The notes under the pieces are model-generated. The model saw only the letters and a list, made by a program, of their open reading frames with translations, was not told where the DNA came from and made no database searches. Positions 1 through 8,678 of a stretch of 15,964 bases of DNA are shown here, piece after piece. Position 1 is the first letter of the stretch; each line of letters starts with the position of its first letter. The translations under genes and the position numbers were made by a program. The stretch is from NCBI GenBank assembly GCA_003487955.1, contig DNNJ01000216.1, forward strand, positions 1 to 15,964, given 5' to 3'. Origin of the DNA: Clostridiales bacterium. Lineage in GTDB: Bacteria; Bacillota; Clostridia; Tissierellales; Sedimentibacteraceae.

Positions 1-1
1 G

Positions 2-700
2 GGTTTTCAGAGCAGACTCAAAGGTACATTCTTTAAAGATCTGCCAAAAGATTATGTTTTTGAGAATCAAACTTCTAAAGGTTGGCAAAACCTAATTAAT
101 TTCAAATTGCCACCTTCAAATGCAATGGTAGTATCAGACAAATATCTATTCAGCAATGAAGAGAATGGGCAAATAGTTGGTAAATCAAATATCATTAGTT
201 TAATCGATGCATTTCTACCAGCAAGCATTAATGTCCCTTATCATATTACAATTATATCTGATGATAATCCAGAAGGAAAGACTAAATCTAAAGCATGGTG
301 TGAGAAGTTAGTTGGTGAATTAAAGGTTGAAATAGCTGCCCTCCGACCTTACCAATTAGTAATTGAAATAGTTTTTGCTCAAACTATCCATAAAAGAAAG
401 CTTTTACTGAACTATCTGAACGCAACAACTGATAAAGGATTTACTGTATTTAAAGCGATTGATAGCAAAACGGTTCGTGATGATAATGATTTTCGTTGTG
501 ATAGAGTTTTTAATCGTGTAGACCTGCAAGAAGGAGATACAGATTATTTAATTGCAGAAAAGATTCTAATCCAACTAAAGCAAAAATGTATCTCCGTTAA
601 AGATTTTATAAACAATGCTGGAGAAACAACAAATTACAGAATATTAGGGGATTGCAATGCAGACAAATCCATAAATAACAGACTTCTAAACGATGTTTAA
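2..700 (+). CDS. Unrecognised protein, 3' part only (5' end outside window)
   Basis: The frame is open from base 2 to a TAA at 698-700, so 232 C-terminal residues are visible. The true start lies left of the window, and the in-frame TTG at 107 and ATG at 125 are internal. I do not recognise the family. The visible part is a soluble-looking alpha/beta protein with no signal peptide or membrane segment. A stretch with the pattern HKRKLLLNYLN...KGF (about 104-120 residues before the end) is followed by charged segments and a lysine/asparagine-rich tail. The HxK/N spacing made me consider a phospholipase-D-like fold, but there is no clear second motif and I do not claim it. It ends 83 bases before hsdM on the same strand, with a hairpin between them, so it is probably a separate transcription unit at the edge of the same island. 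Confidence 0.75.
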   Translation, partial: GFQSRLKGTFFKDLPKDYVFENQTSKGWQNLINFKLPPSNAMVVSDKYLFSNEENGQIVGKSNIISLIDAFLPASINVPYHITIISDDNPEGKTKSKAWCEKLVGELKVEIAALRPYQLVIEIVFAQTIHKRKLLLNYLNATTDKGFTVFKAIDSKTVRDDNDFRCDRVFNRVDLQEGDTDYLIAEKILIQLKQKCISVKDFINNAGETTNYRILGDCNADKSINNRLLNDV

Positions 701-711
701 TCAGTTTTCAT

Positions 712-746
712 AACAATGCAGTTCCACTGCACAGTTATATTTTTAC
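712..746 (+). terminator. Possible intrinsic terminator after the left-edge gene
   Basis: Bases 717-722 (TGCAGT) pair with 726-731 (ACTGCA) around a three-base TCC loop. Beyond a two-base internal mismatch the stem continues with AAC at 712-714 against GTT at 734-736. A U-rich run (ATATTTTTA) follows at once. The structure sits 12 bases past the stop codon, as expected for a terminator. The stem is short and only half GC, so it could instead be a weak attenuator in the hsdM leader. Confidence 0.4.
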
Positions 747-750
747 TTTG
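743..750 (+). promoter_or_regulatory. Weak Bacteroidota-type -7 box upstream of hsdM
   Basis: TTACTTTG at 743-750 matches the Bacteroidota TAnnTTTG -7 consensus at all but one fixed position. It lies 33 bases before the hsdM ATG and directly after the putative terminator. No convincing TTTG -33 box is visible at the usual distance. This would be the promoter of the whole hsd operon, because the following genes are tightly spaced. Confidence 0.25.
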
Positions 751-783
751 CATTATCAAACAAAACGACAGAAAAAAAATAAA

Positions 784-2565
784 ATGGCAAACGATAGAAA
801 AGTAGATGTAAGTTTCATTTTCCAAATCACCGACAAGGTGCTTTGGAATGTATTTAAGAAAAACGAGATAGGTGATGTTCTACTCCCCTTTGTAGTTATT
901 CGTAGGTTAGATTGTATTCTGGAGCCCGTAAACCACAAAGTTCGTGATGCTTACAATAACTTTAAAGATAAAGTCAGTGAAGATAAACTCGACCCCATTT
1001 TGCGCAAAGCAGCGGGTGGTTTACAGTTTTATAATACTTCCAAACACACACTGGAGTCATTAAAGGAAAACACCCGCACGATAGAAATCGACTTCAATAA
1101 TTACCTGAATGGATTTAATAAAGAAGTAAGAGACATTATTGAAAACTTCCAGTTCGACAAGGTATTAGCACGCTTGGTGAAAAACAAATTGCTCTACCAA
1201 ATGATAGAGGCAATCTGCAAAGTCGATTTAAAAACAGACAAAATTGATAATCACGACATGGGCTATGTTTTCGAGGAACTTATACGAATCTCGAACGAGC
1301 AAAGCAATGAGACCGCTGGTGAACATTTTACACCTCGTGATGTGATTGAGTTAATGTATAAAATCGTATTTAGTACCGAGAAAGAAATTCTTACGCAACC
1401 GGGAATTATCCGTACCATTTACGACCCGGCAATGGGTACCGGCGGTATGATTAATCTTTCTAAAAACTATGTTCTTGACGAACTTTGTGCCGATAGTCAA
1501 TACAAACCAACGATCAAAACTTTTGGTCAGGAAATAAACGAACAATCGTATGCGATTGCCAAGTCGGAAGCTTTAATTACGGGCGAAAATGCCGATAATA
1601 TCCGTCATGGCAACAGTTTTACCGAAGACCGCTTTGCCGACAAGCAATTTCATTACCAGTTTGCAAATCCTCCTTATGGTGTAACCTGGAATAAGGATGC
1701 CGATTTCATTATAAACGAAAGCGCCAACCCTGCCGGTCGTTTTTATGCCGGATTACCGGGCAAAAGCGATGGTCAGCTTCTCTTCTTACAGCACATGATA
1801 AGTAAAATGGAGCGTGAAGGGGGTAAGATTGCTGTCGTAACTAATGGCTCACCACTGTTTACCGGAAGTGCCGGAAGTGGAGAAAGCGATATTCGTAAAT
1901 GGATTATCAGCAGCGACTTGCTCGATTGCATTATTGCATTACCCAAAGATCTTTTCTACAACACGGGTATCAATACCTATATCTGGTTTTTAAACAATAA
2001 AAAGCCAGCCAACCGCAAAGGGAAAGTACAATTGATTAATGCCAATATCTCGGAAGACAAATCAAATGGTGTAGAAGGCTTTTGCCGCCCTGAAAAACGC
2101 AGCTTAGGGAATAAACGAAATAAAATTGAAAGCTTTCATATTGAAAAACTGGTTGAAATATATACTCAATTTGAAGAAAACCAATATTCAAAAATATACA
2201 ACAACGATGATTTTGGTTTTTACCAAATAACCATTGAGCAACCGGAATACGATGCAAAAGGAAAACCAGTGAAAGATAAAAAAGGTGGCTTTAAACCTGA
2301 TTCGAAAAAGAGGGATAAAGAAAACATTCCATTAACGGATGATATTGAAGAATATTTCAACAATGAAGTATTGCCACATGTACCTGATGCCTGGATAGAT
2401 TATGATAAAACCCGTATTGGGTATGAAATCAATTTCACAAAATACTATTACGAATACAAGACATTGCGTCCTTCTTCTGAAATTAAAGCAGAAATTGAGG
2501 CTTTAGAAAACGGTAAAACAGATCAAAAAGGAATTGCAGAACTTTTAAAAAACCTTTTGGGATGA
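784..2565 (+). CDS. hsdM: Type I restriction-modification system, DNA methyltransferase subunit HsdM
   Basis: This is the modification subunit of a type I restriction-modification enzyme. It transfers a methyl group from S-adenosylmethionine to N6 of adenine in the bipartite site chosen by HsdS. An N-terminal HsdM_N helical domain (about residues 5-150) is followed by the N6-adenine methyltransferase domain. SAM-binding motif I is DPAMGTGGM (D214-M222) and catalytic motif IV is NPPYG (N295-G299). The C-terminus carries the typical 'GYEINFTKYYYEY' block and a helical tail used to contact HsdS. I chose the ATG at 784 because MANDRKVDVSF is a normal HsdM start; the in-frame TTG at 748 would add 12 unrelated lysine-rich residues. 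The product is 593 residues, a usual length for the family, and appears intact. Its stop overlaps the hsdS start by four bases (ATGA), which implies translational coupling. Confidence 0.95.
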   Translation: MANDRKVDVSFIFQITDKVLWNVFKKNEIGDVLLPFVVIRRLDCILEPVNHKVRDAYNNFKDKVSEDKLDPILRKAAGGLQFYNTSKHTLESLKENTRTIEIDFNNYLNGFNKEVRDIIENFQFDKVLARLVKNKLLYQMIEAICKVDLKTDKIDNHDMGYVFEELIRISNEQSNETAGEHFTPRDVIELMYKIVFSTEKEILTQPGIIRTIYDPAMGTGGMINLSKNYVLDELCADSQYKPTIKTFGQEINEQSYAIAKSEALITGENADNIRHGNSFTEDRFADKQFHYQFANPPYGVTWNKDADFIINESANPAGRFYAGLPGKSDGQLLFLQHMISKMEREGGKIAVVTNGSPLFTGSAGSGESDIRKWIISSDLLDCIIALPKDLFYNTGINTYIWFLNNKKPANRKGKVQLINANISEDKSNGVEGFCRPEKRSLGNKRNKIESFHIEKLVEIYTQFEENQYSKIYNNDDFGFYQITIEQPEYDAKGKPVKDKKGGFKPDSKKRDKENIPLTDDIEEYFNNEVLPHVPDAWIDYDKTRIGYEINFTKYYYEYKTLRPSSEIKAEIEALENGKTDQKGIAELLKNLLG

Positions 2566-3893
2566 AATTGTTAGGTAGATACGACAAATACAAAAAAATT
2601 AATTCGTTGTTCATAAATGAATTACCTTCAAATTGGGAATATGTCAAATTGAAGCATATTGCAAATATTTATAATGGTAATAGTTTAAATGATGATTATA
2701 AACTACAGTTTGAATCCGAAAATGAAGAAGAATTATCATACATAGCTTCAAAAGATATAAATGTTGATAATTCAGAAATCAATTATCAAAATGGTACTCG
2801 AATACCAAGAGATTTTGAGAGTTTCAAAATAGCCCCTAGATTTTCCTCCTTACTTTGTATTGAAGGTGGAAGTGCAGGTCGAAAAATTGGATTTACAAAT
2901 CAGGATGTTTATTTCGTAAATAAGTTAGCTTGTTTTAGAGCAGAAGATAACAAAACTTCAAAATTTATTTTTTACAATCTACAAAGTAATCTTTTTCAAT
3001 CTCAATTCTTTAACTCATTGACAGGTCTAATTGGAGGCGTCAGCATTACCAATATTAGAAATTTCAACATTCCACTTCCTCCGTTTCAAGAGATGTGTTC
3101 TATTATCAATTATTTAGATAATCAAACTTCTATTATAGATGAAATAATAAGCCGTAAAGAAAAACAAATAGAGCTTTTAAAAGAAAAGCGCCAAGCAATT
3201 ATCAACGAAACCGTCACACAAGGACTTAATCTTGATGTTAAGATGAAGGATAGTGGAATAGGATGGTTGGGTAAAATTCCATATCATTGGAGTTTAAAAA
3301 AAATGAAGTATGTGTTTGAAATTAAGAAAGAAATAGCTGGTACTTTGGGATATGATGTGCTATCTGTTACACAAAGGGGTATTAAAATTCGCGATATAGA
3401 AAACTTTAAAGGTCAACTTTCAATGGATTATTCTAAATATCAGATTGTTGAAGAGGGTGAATATATAATGAATCATATGGATCTGCTTACAGGGTGGGTC
3501 GATATATCAAAATGGAAAGGAGTAACTAGCCCAGATTATAGAGTATTTAGACTGAAAAACAAATTATGTCGCAAAAACTATTATTTATATATTTTCCAAT
3601 TATGTTACACGAATAAAATATTCTTTGGCTTAGGTCAAGGAGTATCTACTCTTGGAAGATGGAGAATGCCTGCCGAGCAGTTTAACAACTTTATTCTCCC
3701 TATACCACCCCACAATGAACAAATTGAAATAGAGAATTTTATAGAAGAAAAAACAAATCTAATCAACGAGTTGATTGACAAGCAAACCATAATAATCGAA
3801 AAGCTCAAAGAATACCGTCAATCCATTATTTCAGAGGCGGTAACTGGTAAAATAGATGTAAGAGATTGGCAACCAAATAATAGTTCAAATTAA
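2562..3893 (+). CDS. hsdS: Type I restriction-modification system, specificity subunit HsdS
   Basis: This is the target-recognition subunit that holds the HsdM2 and HsdR2 subunits on DNA. The 443 residues show the classic duplicated layout. The first target-recognition domain (about 20-175, ending PLPPFQE) is followed by a central conserved helix (about 188-222, with KEKQIELLKEKRQAIINET). The second target-recognition domain (about 232-382, ending PIPPHNEQ) is followed by a second conserved helix (about 390-430, with EKLKEYRQSIISEAVTGKID). The two helices form the antiparallel coiled coil that sets the spacer of the bipartite site. Both halves are complete and nothing suggests truncation. The recognition sequence cannot be read from the protein alone. 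No partial hsdS copy or recombinase that would suggest DNA-inversion switching is present in this window. Confidence 0.95.
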   Translation: MKLLGRYDKYKKINSLFINELPSNWEYVKLKHIANIYNGNSLNDDYKLQFESENEEELSYIASKDINVDNSEINYQNGTRIPRDFESFKIAPRFSSLLCIEGGSAGRKIGFTNQDVYFVNKLACFRAEDNKTSKFIFYNLQSNLFQSQFFNSLTGLIGGVSITNIRNFNIPLPPFQEMCSIINYLDNQTSIIDEIISRKEKQIELLKEKRQAIINETVTQGLNLDVKMKDSGIGWLGKIPYHWSLKKMKYVFEIKKEIAGTLGYDVLSVTQRGIKIRDIENFKGQLSMDYSKYQIVEEGEYIMNHMDLLTGWVDISKWKGVTSPDYRVFRLKNKLCRKNYYLYIFQLCYTNKIFFGLGQGVSTLGRWRMPAEQFNNFILPIPPHNEQIEIENFIEEKTNLINELIDKQTIIIEKLKEYRQSIISEAVTGKIDVRDWQPNNSSN

Positions 3894-3907
3894 ATATATA
3901 TATATAT
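3894..3907 (+). repeat. (AT)7 dinucleotide tract abutting the rmuC start codon
   Basis: Seven uninterrupted AT units run from the base after the hsdS stop into the first two bases of the rmuC ATG. The whole 12-base hsdS-rmuC gap is therefore this tract, and there is no Shine-Dalgarno-like sequence. It keeps the initiation region unstructured, and a change in unit number would alter hsdS-rmuC spacing without touching either reading frame. Confidence 0.8.
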
Positions 3908-5552
3908 GGAAATAATCGGGTTTATAACACTTGGTTTAGCATTAGGTTCTGCAATTGGTTGGTTCATTGGTAAATCGACCGCCGCTAAATCGTTGCAGAC
4001 AGAGAAAGACAATGCACAATTGAAATTTAGTGAAATGGAAAAAGAGTTTGTGGCTTATAAAGCTACAAGTACTTCTCAATTGCAAACAGCTGCTGCAAAT
4101 ATTGAATCCAAAGAAACAGAGTTGGATAGATCGAAGGAAACCATTAAAAACATGGCTACTGACCAAACTGCACTGAACAATCAGTTATCAACTGCAAATG
4201 CCAATTTAAACGCTTCAAATCAGACTATTTCCGATAAAAATAAAGAATTGGAAGCACAAAAAGAAGAGTTAAATAATATCAAGGGTGAACTGTCACAATC
4301 TAATCAGGAACTGGCTACTGCAAAAGCCCAGATAAAAGGTTTAGACGATAAATTAAACGACTTTGAAGAGTTAAAGAAAGAACTTAAAAATACCCGTGAT
4401 GAGTTTAATAAAGCTAATGAGCTTTTAGCCTCTGCAACAGCCAATAATAAGGCATTAAATGATAAGTTGCAAACCCAGAAAGAGGAAATGGAAGCAATGG
4501 GTAAAAAGTTCAATACCGAATTTGAAAACATTGCTAACAAAATTTTGGAAACAAAAACGGAGAAATTCACTGAACTCAATAAGACCAATCTAAAAGCTAT
4601 ACTTGAACCTCTTGGCGAGAATATTACCAATTTCAAAAGTAAAGTTGAAGAGGTTTACGATAAGGAGTCAAAAGAGCGTTTTTCTTTAGGAGAAAAAGTA
4701 AAAGAATTGGCACAACTCAATCAGGTAATTAGTGAGGAAGCCCGTAATTTAACGAAAGCACTTAAAGGAGAAGCTAAAACACAAGGTCGTTGGGGTGAAA
4801 TGATTTTGGAAAGTATACTTGAAAAATCAGGTCTTCGCAAAGATGAAGAATATTTTATGGAGCATCAACTAACGGATGAGAACGGAGTTCCATTAAAATC
4901 AGATTCGGAAGGTAAAAAAATGCGTCCTGATGCTATCATTAAATATCCTGATAACAGAAGCGTCATTATTGATTCTAAGGTATCATTAAATGCTTTTACA
5001 CGCCTTATTGCCTCTGCCGATGCCGATGAGCAAAAGAAAGAATTGGATGCTCACGTATCAGCTGTAAAAAATCATATTGTATCACTCAGCACTAAAGGAT
5101 ATGATGACTATGATAAAGCACTCGATTTTGTAATGATGTTTATTCCAAGTGAACCTGCCTATATAGCTGCATTGCAAGGCGACCCTGATTTATGGAATTT
5201 TGCCTATGATAAACGAATATTACTTCTAAATCCAACAAATCTTATTACTTCTTTAAAACTAATCGTTGATCTCTGGAAACGAGAATATCAAAATCAGAAT
5301 GCAATTGCAATTGCAGAAAGAGGAGCCAAGTTATATGATAAATTTGTTGGGTTTATTGATAATCTTGAAGGTGTTGGGGATTATATCGATAAAGCTCAAA
5401 ATAAATATTCCGATGCTTTCAAGCAGTTGAGTACTGGCCAAGACAACCTTGTCTTACAAGCAGAAAAACTTAAAAAACTTGGATTGAAAACCAAAAAGGA
5501 ATTAAGCACTGAACTGGTAAACCTGTCAGTAGGTAACATTGTAGAAGAATAA
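3906..5552 (+). CDS. rmuC: RmuC-family protein (predicted PD-(D/E)XK nuclease) inside the hsd operon
   Basis: This is a membrane-anchored, coiled-coil protein of the RmuC family. The Escherichia coli member limits recombination at short inverted repeats and is predicted to be a nuclease. One hydrophobic N-terminal segment (residues 3-21) acts as anchor or uncleaved signal. A long heptad-rich coiled coil follows (about 30-230, rich in E, K, N and Q). The RmuC domain follows (about 230-520) with GRWGE (294-298), RPD (340-342) and IDSK (355-358); D342 and D356-x-K358 make a PD-(D/E)XK-like metal site. The 548-residue length is normal. It lies 12 bases after hsdS and 16 bases before hsdR, so it is an operon member, although RmuC is not part of the standard type I enzyme. 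It could modulate processing of DNA ends made by HsdR, but that is inference. Confidence 0.88.
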   Translation: MEIIGFITLGLALGSAIGWFIGKSTAAKSLQTEKDNAQLKFSEMEKEFVAYKATSTSQLQTAAANIESKETELDRSKETIKNMATDQTALNNQLSTANANLNASNQTISDKNKELEAQKEELNNIKGELSQSNQELATAKAQIKGLDDKLNDFEELKKELKNTRDEFNKANELLASATANNKALNDKLQTQKEEMEAMGKKFNTEFENIANKILETKTEKFTELNKTNLKAILEPLGENITNFKSKVEEVYDKESKERFSLGEKVKELAQLNQVISEEARNLTKALKGEAKTQGRWGEMILESILEKSGLRKDEEYFMEHQLTDENGVPLKSDSEGKKMRPDAIIKYPDNRSVIIDSKVSLNAFTRLIASADADEQKKELDAHVSAVKNHIVSLSTKGYDDYDKALDFVMMFIPSEPAYIAALQGDPDLWNFAYDKRILLLNPTNLITSLKLIVDLWKREYQNQNAIAIAERGAKLYDKFVGFIDNLEGVGDYIDKAQNKYSDAFKQLSTGQDNLVLQAEKLKKLGLKTKKELSTELVNLSVGNIVEE

Positions 5553-5568
5553 AAACAGACCATTGATC

Positions 5569-8556
5569 ATGTCAGAAGGAACAAAAGAATTACATTTTGA
5601 GGAGCATATTGTAAAGTACCTTACAAAATATGCACAACCGGAATTTCCTGAATATACAGAGAAAGATCCTTCGTGTTACGATAAGGATTTATGCCTGATT
5701 CCCGAAGATGTAATTGGTTTTATCAAAGATACACAACCAGAGAAATATAAGGAGCTAACAAAGCAATATGGTAGTTCCACTGATGATAAAATAGTAGAGA
5801 GGGTTGCCGAGAACCTGAATAAGTATAAAACATTGCATGTTTTCCGTGAAAAGGTAAAAGACCGCGGGCAAACCCTCGATTTGGTATATTTCAAACCTGT
5901 ACACAACAAAACGCCCGAACATAGCGAGTGGTACAAAAAAAATCGATTAGCCATCGTTCGTCAGCTTAGATACTCAAAAAAGAATCAAAACGCTATTGAT
6001 ATAGTTCTGTTCATAAATGGCATTCCCGTTATTACTATTGAGCTAAAGAATGCCTTAACCGGGCAATACCTTCATCATGCTATTAAGCAATATATTGAAA
6101 ATCGAGATCCAAAAGAAAAGTTTCTTGAGTTCAAACGTTGCCTGGTTCATTTTGCGGTAAGTACCGAAAAAGTAAGTATGTGTACGGAACTAAAAGGGAA
6201 AAGTACATTCTTTTTGCCTTTTAATAAAGCCCTTGTCAACATACAGGAAGATGATTATGCAACGGCGTACTTATGGCACGACGTATTGCGTAAAGATTCT
6301 CTGTTAGACCTTGTACAGAACTACATTAATATTCAGGAAACGGAAGAAAATTATTGGGACAATAAAACCAAATCACTTCGTAAGGATAAAAAAACAAGGC
6401 TTATATTCCCTCGTTACCATCAACGGCGGGCTGTACAAAATTTATTAGAGGCAATCAAAACGGATGGTGTTGGACAAAAATACCTGATTCAGCATTCTGC
6501 CGGTTCCGGTAAGTCAAATACTATTTCATGGCTCGCTCATCGTTTGTCTGATTTTTATAGAAATACGGATGATGAAAGAGCTTTGTTTAACAGTGTTATA
6601 GTGGTAACCGACCGTAGAGTTTTGAACAGACAAATTCAGGATAATATTCGTCAGTTTGAGCAAACACCCGGTGTTGTTGAGTATATTGATGAGAGTAAAT
6701 CTTCACAGGAATTAAAAATAGCCATAGAGCAAGGGAAAAGGGTTATCGTAACCACTTTGCAGAAATTTCCTATCATATCCGAAACAATTGCGCAAAACAA
6801 AGACAAAACGTACGCTGTCATTATTGACGAAGCACATAGTTCTCAGTCTGGTGAATCTGCACGGCATTTAAGGAAGGCTTTGTCGCTTGAAGAAGCTGAA
6901 TCATCAGATACAGTTGATAAAGAATTGGATGAAGTGATTGTAGAGGAAATAAGAAGAAAGGGCGACCAATCAAATATTTCTTTCTTTGCATTTACCGCAA
7001 CGCCAAAACCTAAAACACTTGAACTTTTTGGTACAATCAAAAATGGCAAAAAAGAAGCTTTCGATTTATACACGATGGAGCAAGCTATCAAGGAAGGTTT
7101 TATACTTGATGTGCTTAAAAACTACATGAGTTGGAAGCGTTACTACAAATTGATAAAACGTTCTGAAATAGACGATAAAGAATACGATAAAAAGAAAACA
7201 GTAAGGTTGCTCTCTTCTTATGTCGATTTGCAAGACCATGCTATCGAAAAGAAAGCCCGTGTAATGATTGAACATTTTGTATCACAAACCCAAAATGAAA
7301 TACAGGGTAAAGCAAGGGCGATGCTTGTAACTCGTTCCAGATTACATGCAGTTAGGTTCAAACGCAAATTTGACGATATCCTTCGTGAAATGAAAATGCC
7401 CTATGGTGCCCTTGTTGCATTTAGTGGTACTGTTACCGATGCAGAAACTGGTCAGGATTATACAAAAGAAAATATGAACAATCTGGGAGGTAAAATCGAG
7501 ATCCCTGATGCATTCAAATTACCACAATTCAGAATCTTGATTGTGGCAAACATGTACCAGACTGGATTTGATGAACCTCTCTTACACACCATGTTTGTAG
7601 ATAAAAAATTAGGGGGCGCAAGCTCTGTTCAAACATTAAGCCGTCTAAACAGAACAGCTCAAGGCAAAGACACCACTATGGTTCTCGACTTTGTAAATGA
7701 TCCTGAACAGATTCAGGCTGATTTTCAGGAATATTACGGCAGCAATTACATGGAACTCGATGACCAAACTGATCCGAACAGTCTTTATGATGTATTGCAA
7801 AAAATAGAATTTCATAACATTATCTATAAAAACGATTTAGAAACTTATGCGAAGTACTTCTTCACAAAAGGCGACCACAAAGAGAAATTGCAACCAATTT
7901 TAAATGAAGTGGTATCTCGCTTTGAATCCCGCTTGGAAGAAGATGCTAAAGTGTCATTGAAAGCCTCGATTAAGAGTTATGTTCGGTTGTACAGGTTTTT
8001 ATCTCAGATAATAACATTTACCGATGTTCAACTTGAAAAGTATTATGTTTTTCTAACTGATCTTTTTAAAAAACTTCCATCGAATCCCGATCCATTACCA
8101 ATTGAAGTATTAGAAGAAATAAACCTGGATAGTTATAAACTTCAACACCAGTTTACAACAGACCTACAACTGCAAAGTCAGGATAATGCAATGCATGGTA
8201 TGAGTCCGGGAGGAGAAGCAACGCCGGGAGGCGAAGAATTTGAATGGCTGACAAAAATAATAAAAGTGCTTAACGACACATACGGTTTAGAACTAAAAGA
8301 AGAAGACAAAGTAGAGTTTGAGAGAATGCGTAACAACATTTACTCAAACGAAGAGCTTATGAGTTTCTTTAACTCGAACAACAGTAAGGATAACATTCAG
8401 GATAAATTCAACGAAGAAATTGACAATGAACTTCTGAATTTTATCAATACAAAACTTGAATTCTATAATAAACTAACCGAAGATCGTGTAAATTATATGT
8501 TTAAAAGACTTTGGTTTAACGATATATACGATCAAAAAGTCAGAGGGTTAGTTTAA
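5569..8556 (+). CDS. hsdR: Type I restriction-modification system, restriction subunit HsdR
   Basis: This is the motor and nuclease subunit. It translocates DNA using ATP from an unmethylated recognition site and cuts at a distance. The N-terminal HSDR_N nuclease (about 1-240) has D144 and E158-L-K160, the PD-(D/E)XK catalytic set. The SF2 translocase follows with Walker A AGSGKS (311-316), DEAH (420-423), a TAT motif (FAFTATPKP) and a C-terminal RecA lobe ending in 'LSRLNR'. A helical C-terminal region follows for HsdM contact. All key residues are present, so the enzyme should be active. The ATG at 5569 gives MSEGTKELHFEEHIV, a normal HsdR start; an in-frame TTG two codons earlier is less likely. 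The product is 995 residues. A small duplicated PGGE(A/E) segment lies in the C-terminal linker. Confidence 0.95.
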   Translation: MSEGTKELHFEEHIVKYLTKYAQPEFPEYTEKDPSCYDKDLCLIPEDVIGFIKDTQPEKYKELTKQYGSSTDDKIVERVAENLNKYKTLHVFREKVKDRGQTLDLVYFKPVHNKTPEHSEWYKKNRLAIVRQLRYSKKNQNAIDIVLFINGIPVITIELKNALTGQYLHHAIKQYIENRDPKEKFLEFKRCLVHFAVSTEKVSMCTELKGKSTFFLPFNKALVNIQEDDYATAYLWHDVLRKDSLLDLVQNYINIQETEENYWDNKTKSLRKDKKTRLIFPRYHQRRAVQNLLEAIKTDGVGQKYLIQHSAGSGKSNTISWLAHRLSDFYRNTDDERALFNSVIVVTDRRVLNRQIQDNIRQFEQTPGVVEYIDESKSSQELKIAIEQGKRVIVTTLQKFPIISETIAQNKDKTYAVIIDEAHSSQSGESARHLRKALSLEEAESSDTVDKELDEVIVEEIRRKGDQSNISFFAFTATPKPKTLELFGTIKNGKKEAFDLYTMEQAIKEGFILDVLKNYMSWKRYYKLIKRSEIDDKEYDKKKTVRLLSSYVDLQDHAIEKKARVMIEHFVSQTQNEIQGKARAMLVTRSRLHAVRFKRKFDDILREMKMPYGALVAFSGTVTDAETGQDYTKENMNNLGGKIEIPDAFKLPQFRILIVANMYQTGFDEPLLHTMFVDKKLGGASSVQTLSRLNRTAQGKDTTMVLDFVNDPEQIQADFQEYYGSNYMELDDQTDPNSLYDVLQKIEFHNIIYKNDLETYAKYFFTKGDHKEKLQPILNEVVSRFESRLEEDAKVSLKASIKSYVRLYRFLSQIITFTDVQLEKYYVFLTDLFKKLPSNPDPLPIEVLEEINLDSYKLQHQFTTDLQLQSQDNAMHGMSPGGEATPGGEEFEWLTKIIKVLNDTYGLELKEEDKVEFERMRNNIYSNEELMSFFNSNNSKDNIQDKFNEEIDNELLNFINTKLEFYNKLTEDRVNYMFKRLWFNDIYDQKVRGLV
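8206..8236 (+). repeat. Imperfect 13-base direct repeat inside hsdR
   Basis: CCGGGAGGAGAAG at 8206-8218 recurs as CCGGGAGGCGAAG at 8224-8236, an 18-base period with one mismatch. It encodes the doubled tripeptide-like PGGEA/PGGEE in the flexible linker before the C-terminal domain. It is in frame and more GC-rich than its surroundings, which suggests a small in-frame duplication in a tolerant linker. Confidence 0.6.
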
Positions 8557-8583
8557 TTAGAACTACTCACTAAAGCAAACTAT

Positions 8584-8655
8584 ATGCCTGAAAATCAAAA
8601 CATAGAATACAAATCTGTTTGGAAAGACGAATCTCGTACATTATATAGCCAATAA
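8584..8655 (+). pseudogene. Remnant start of an AlbA_2 / divergent-AAA (Schlafen-like) protein
   Basis: An ATG at 8584 opens 23 codons: MPENQNIEYKSVWKDE, then SRTLYSQ and TAA. The first sixteen residues are close to the N-terminus of the large family of AlbA_2 (Schlafen AlbA_2) putative ATP-binding transcriptional regulators. Intact members begin with this text and continue with a block like 'YLKWICGFANAQGG'. Here that block is missing and the frame stops after seven unrelated residues. The family is often found in or next to hsd operons of Bacteroidota, so I read this as the scar of a gene lost by deletion between hsdR and rhuM. The alternative, a genuine 23-residue peptide gene, is less likely. 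Family recognition is from memory, not from a search. Confidence 0.65.
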
Positions 8656-8678
8656 TCAACAAAATAGAGACTACCAAA

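Noticed and set aside
748..783. TTG start at 748 for hsdM, adding 12 residues
   Set aside because: The added residues are lysine-rich and unlike HsdM, while ATG 784 gives the usual N-terminus. The region also overlaps the likely promoter.
2562..3893. hsdS as a phase-variable, invertible specificity gene
   Set aside because: The two conserved helices are similar at protein level only. I saw no long identical DNA repeats, no silent partial hsdS and no tyrosine recombinase in the window.
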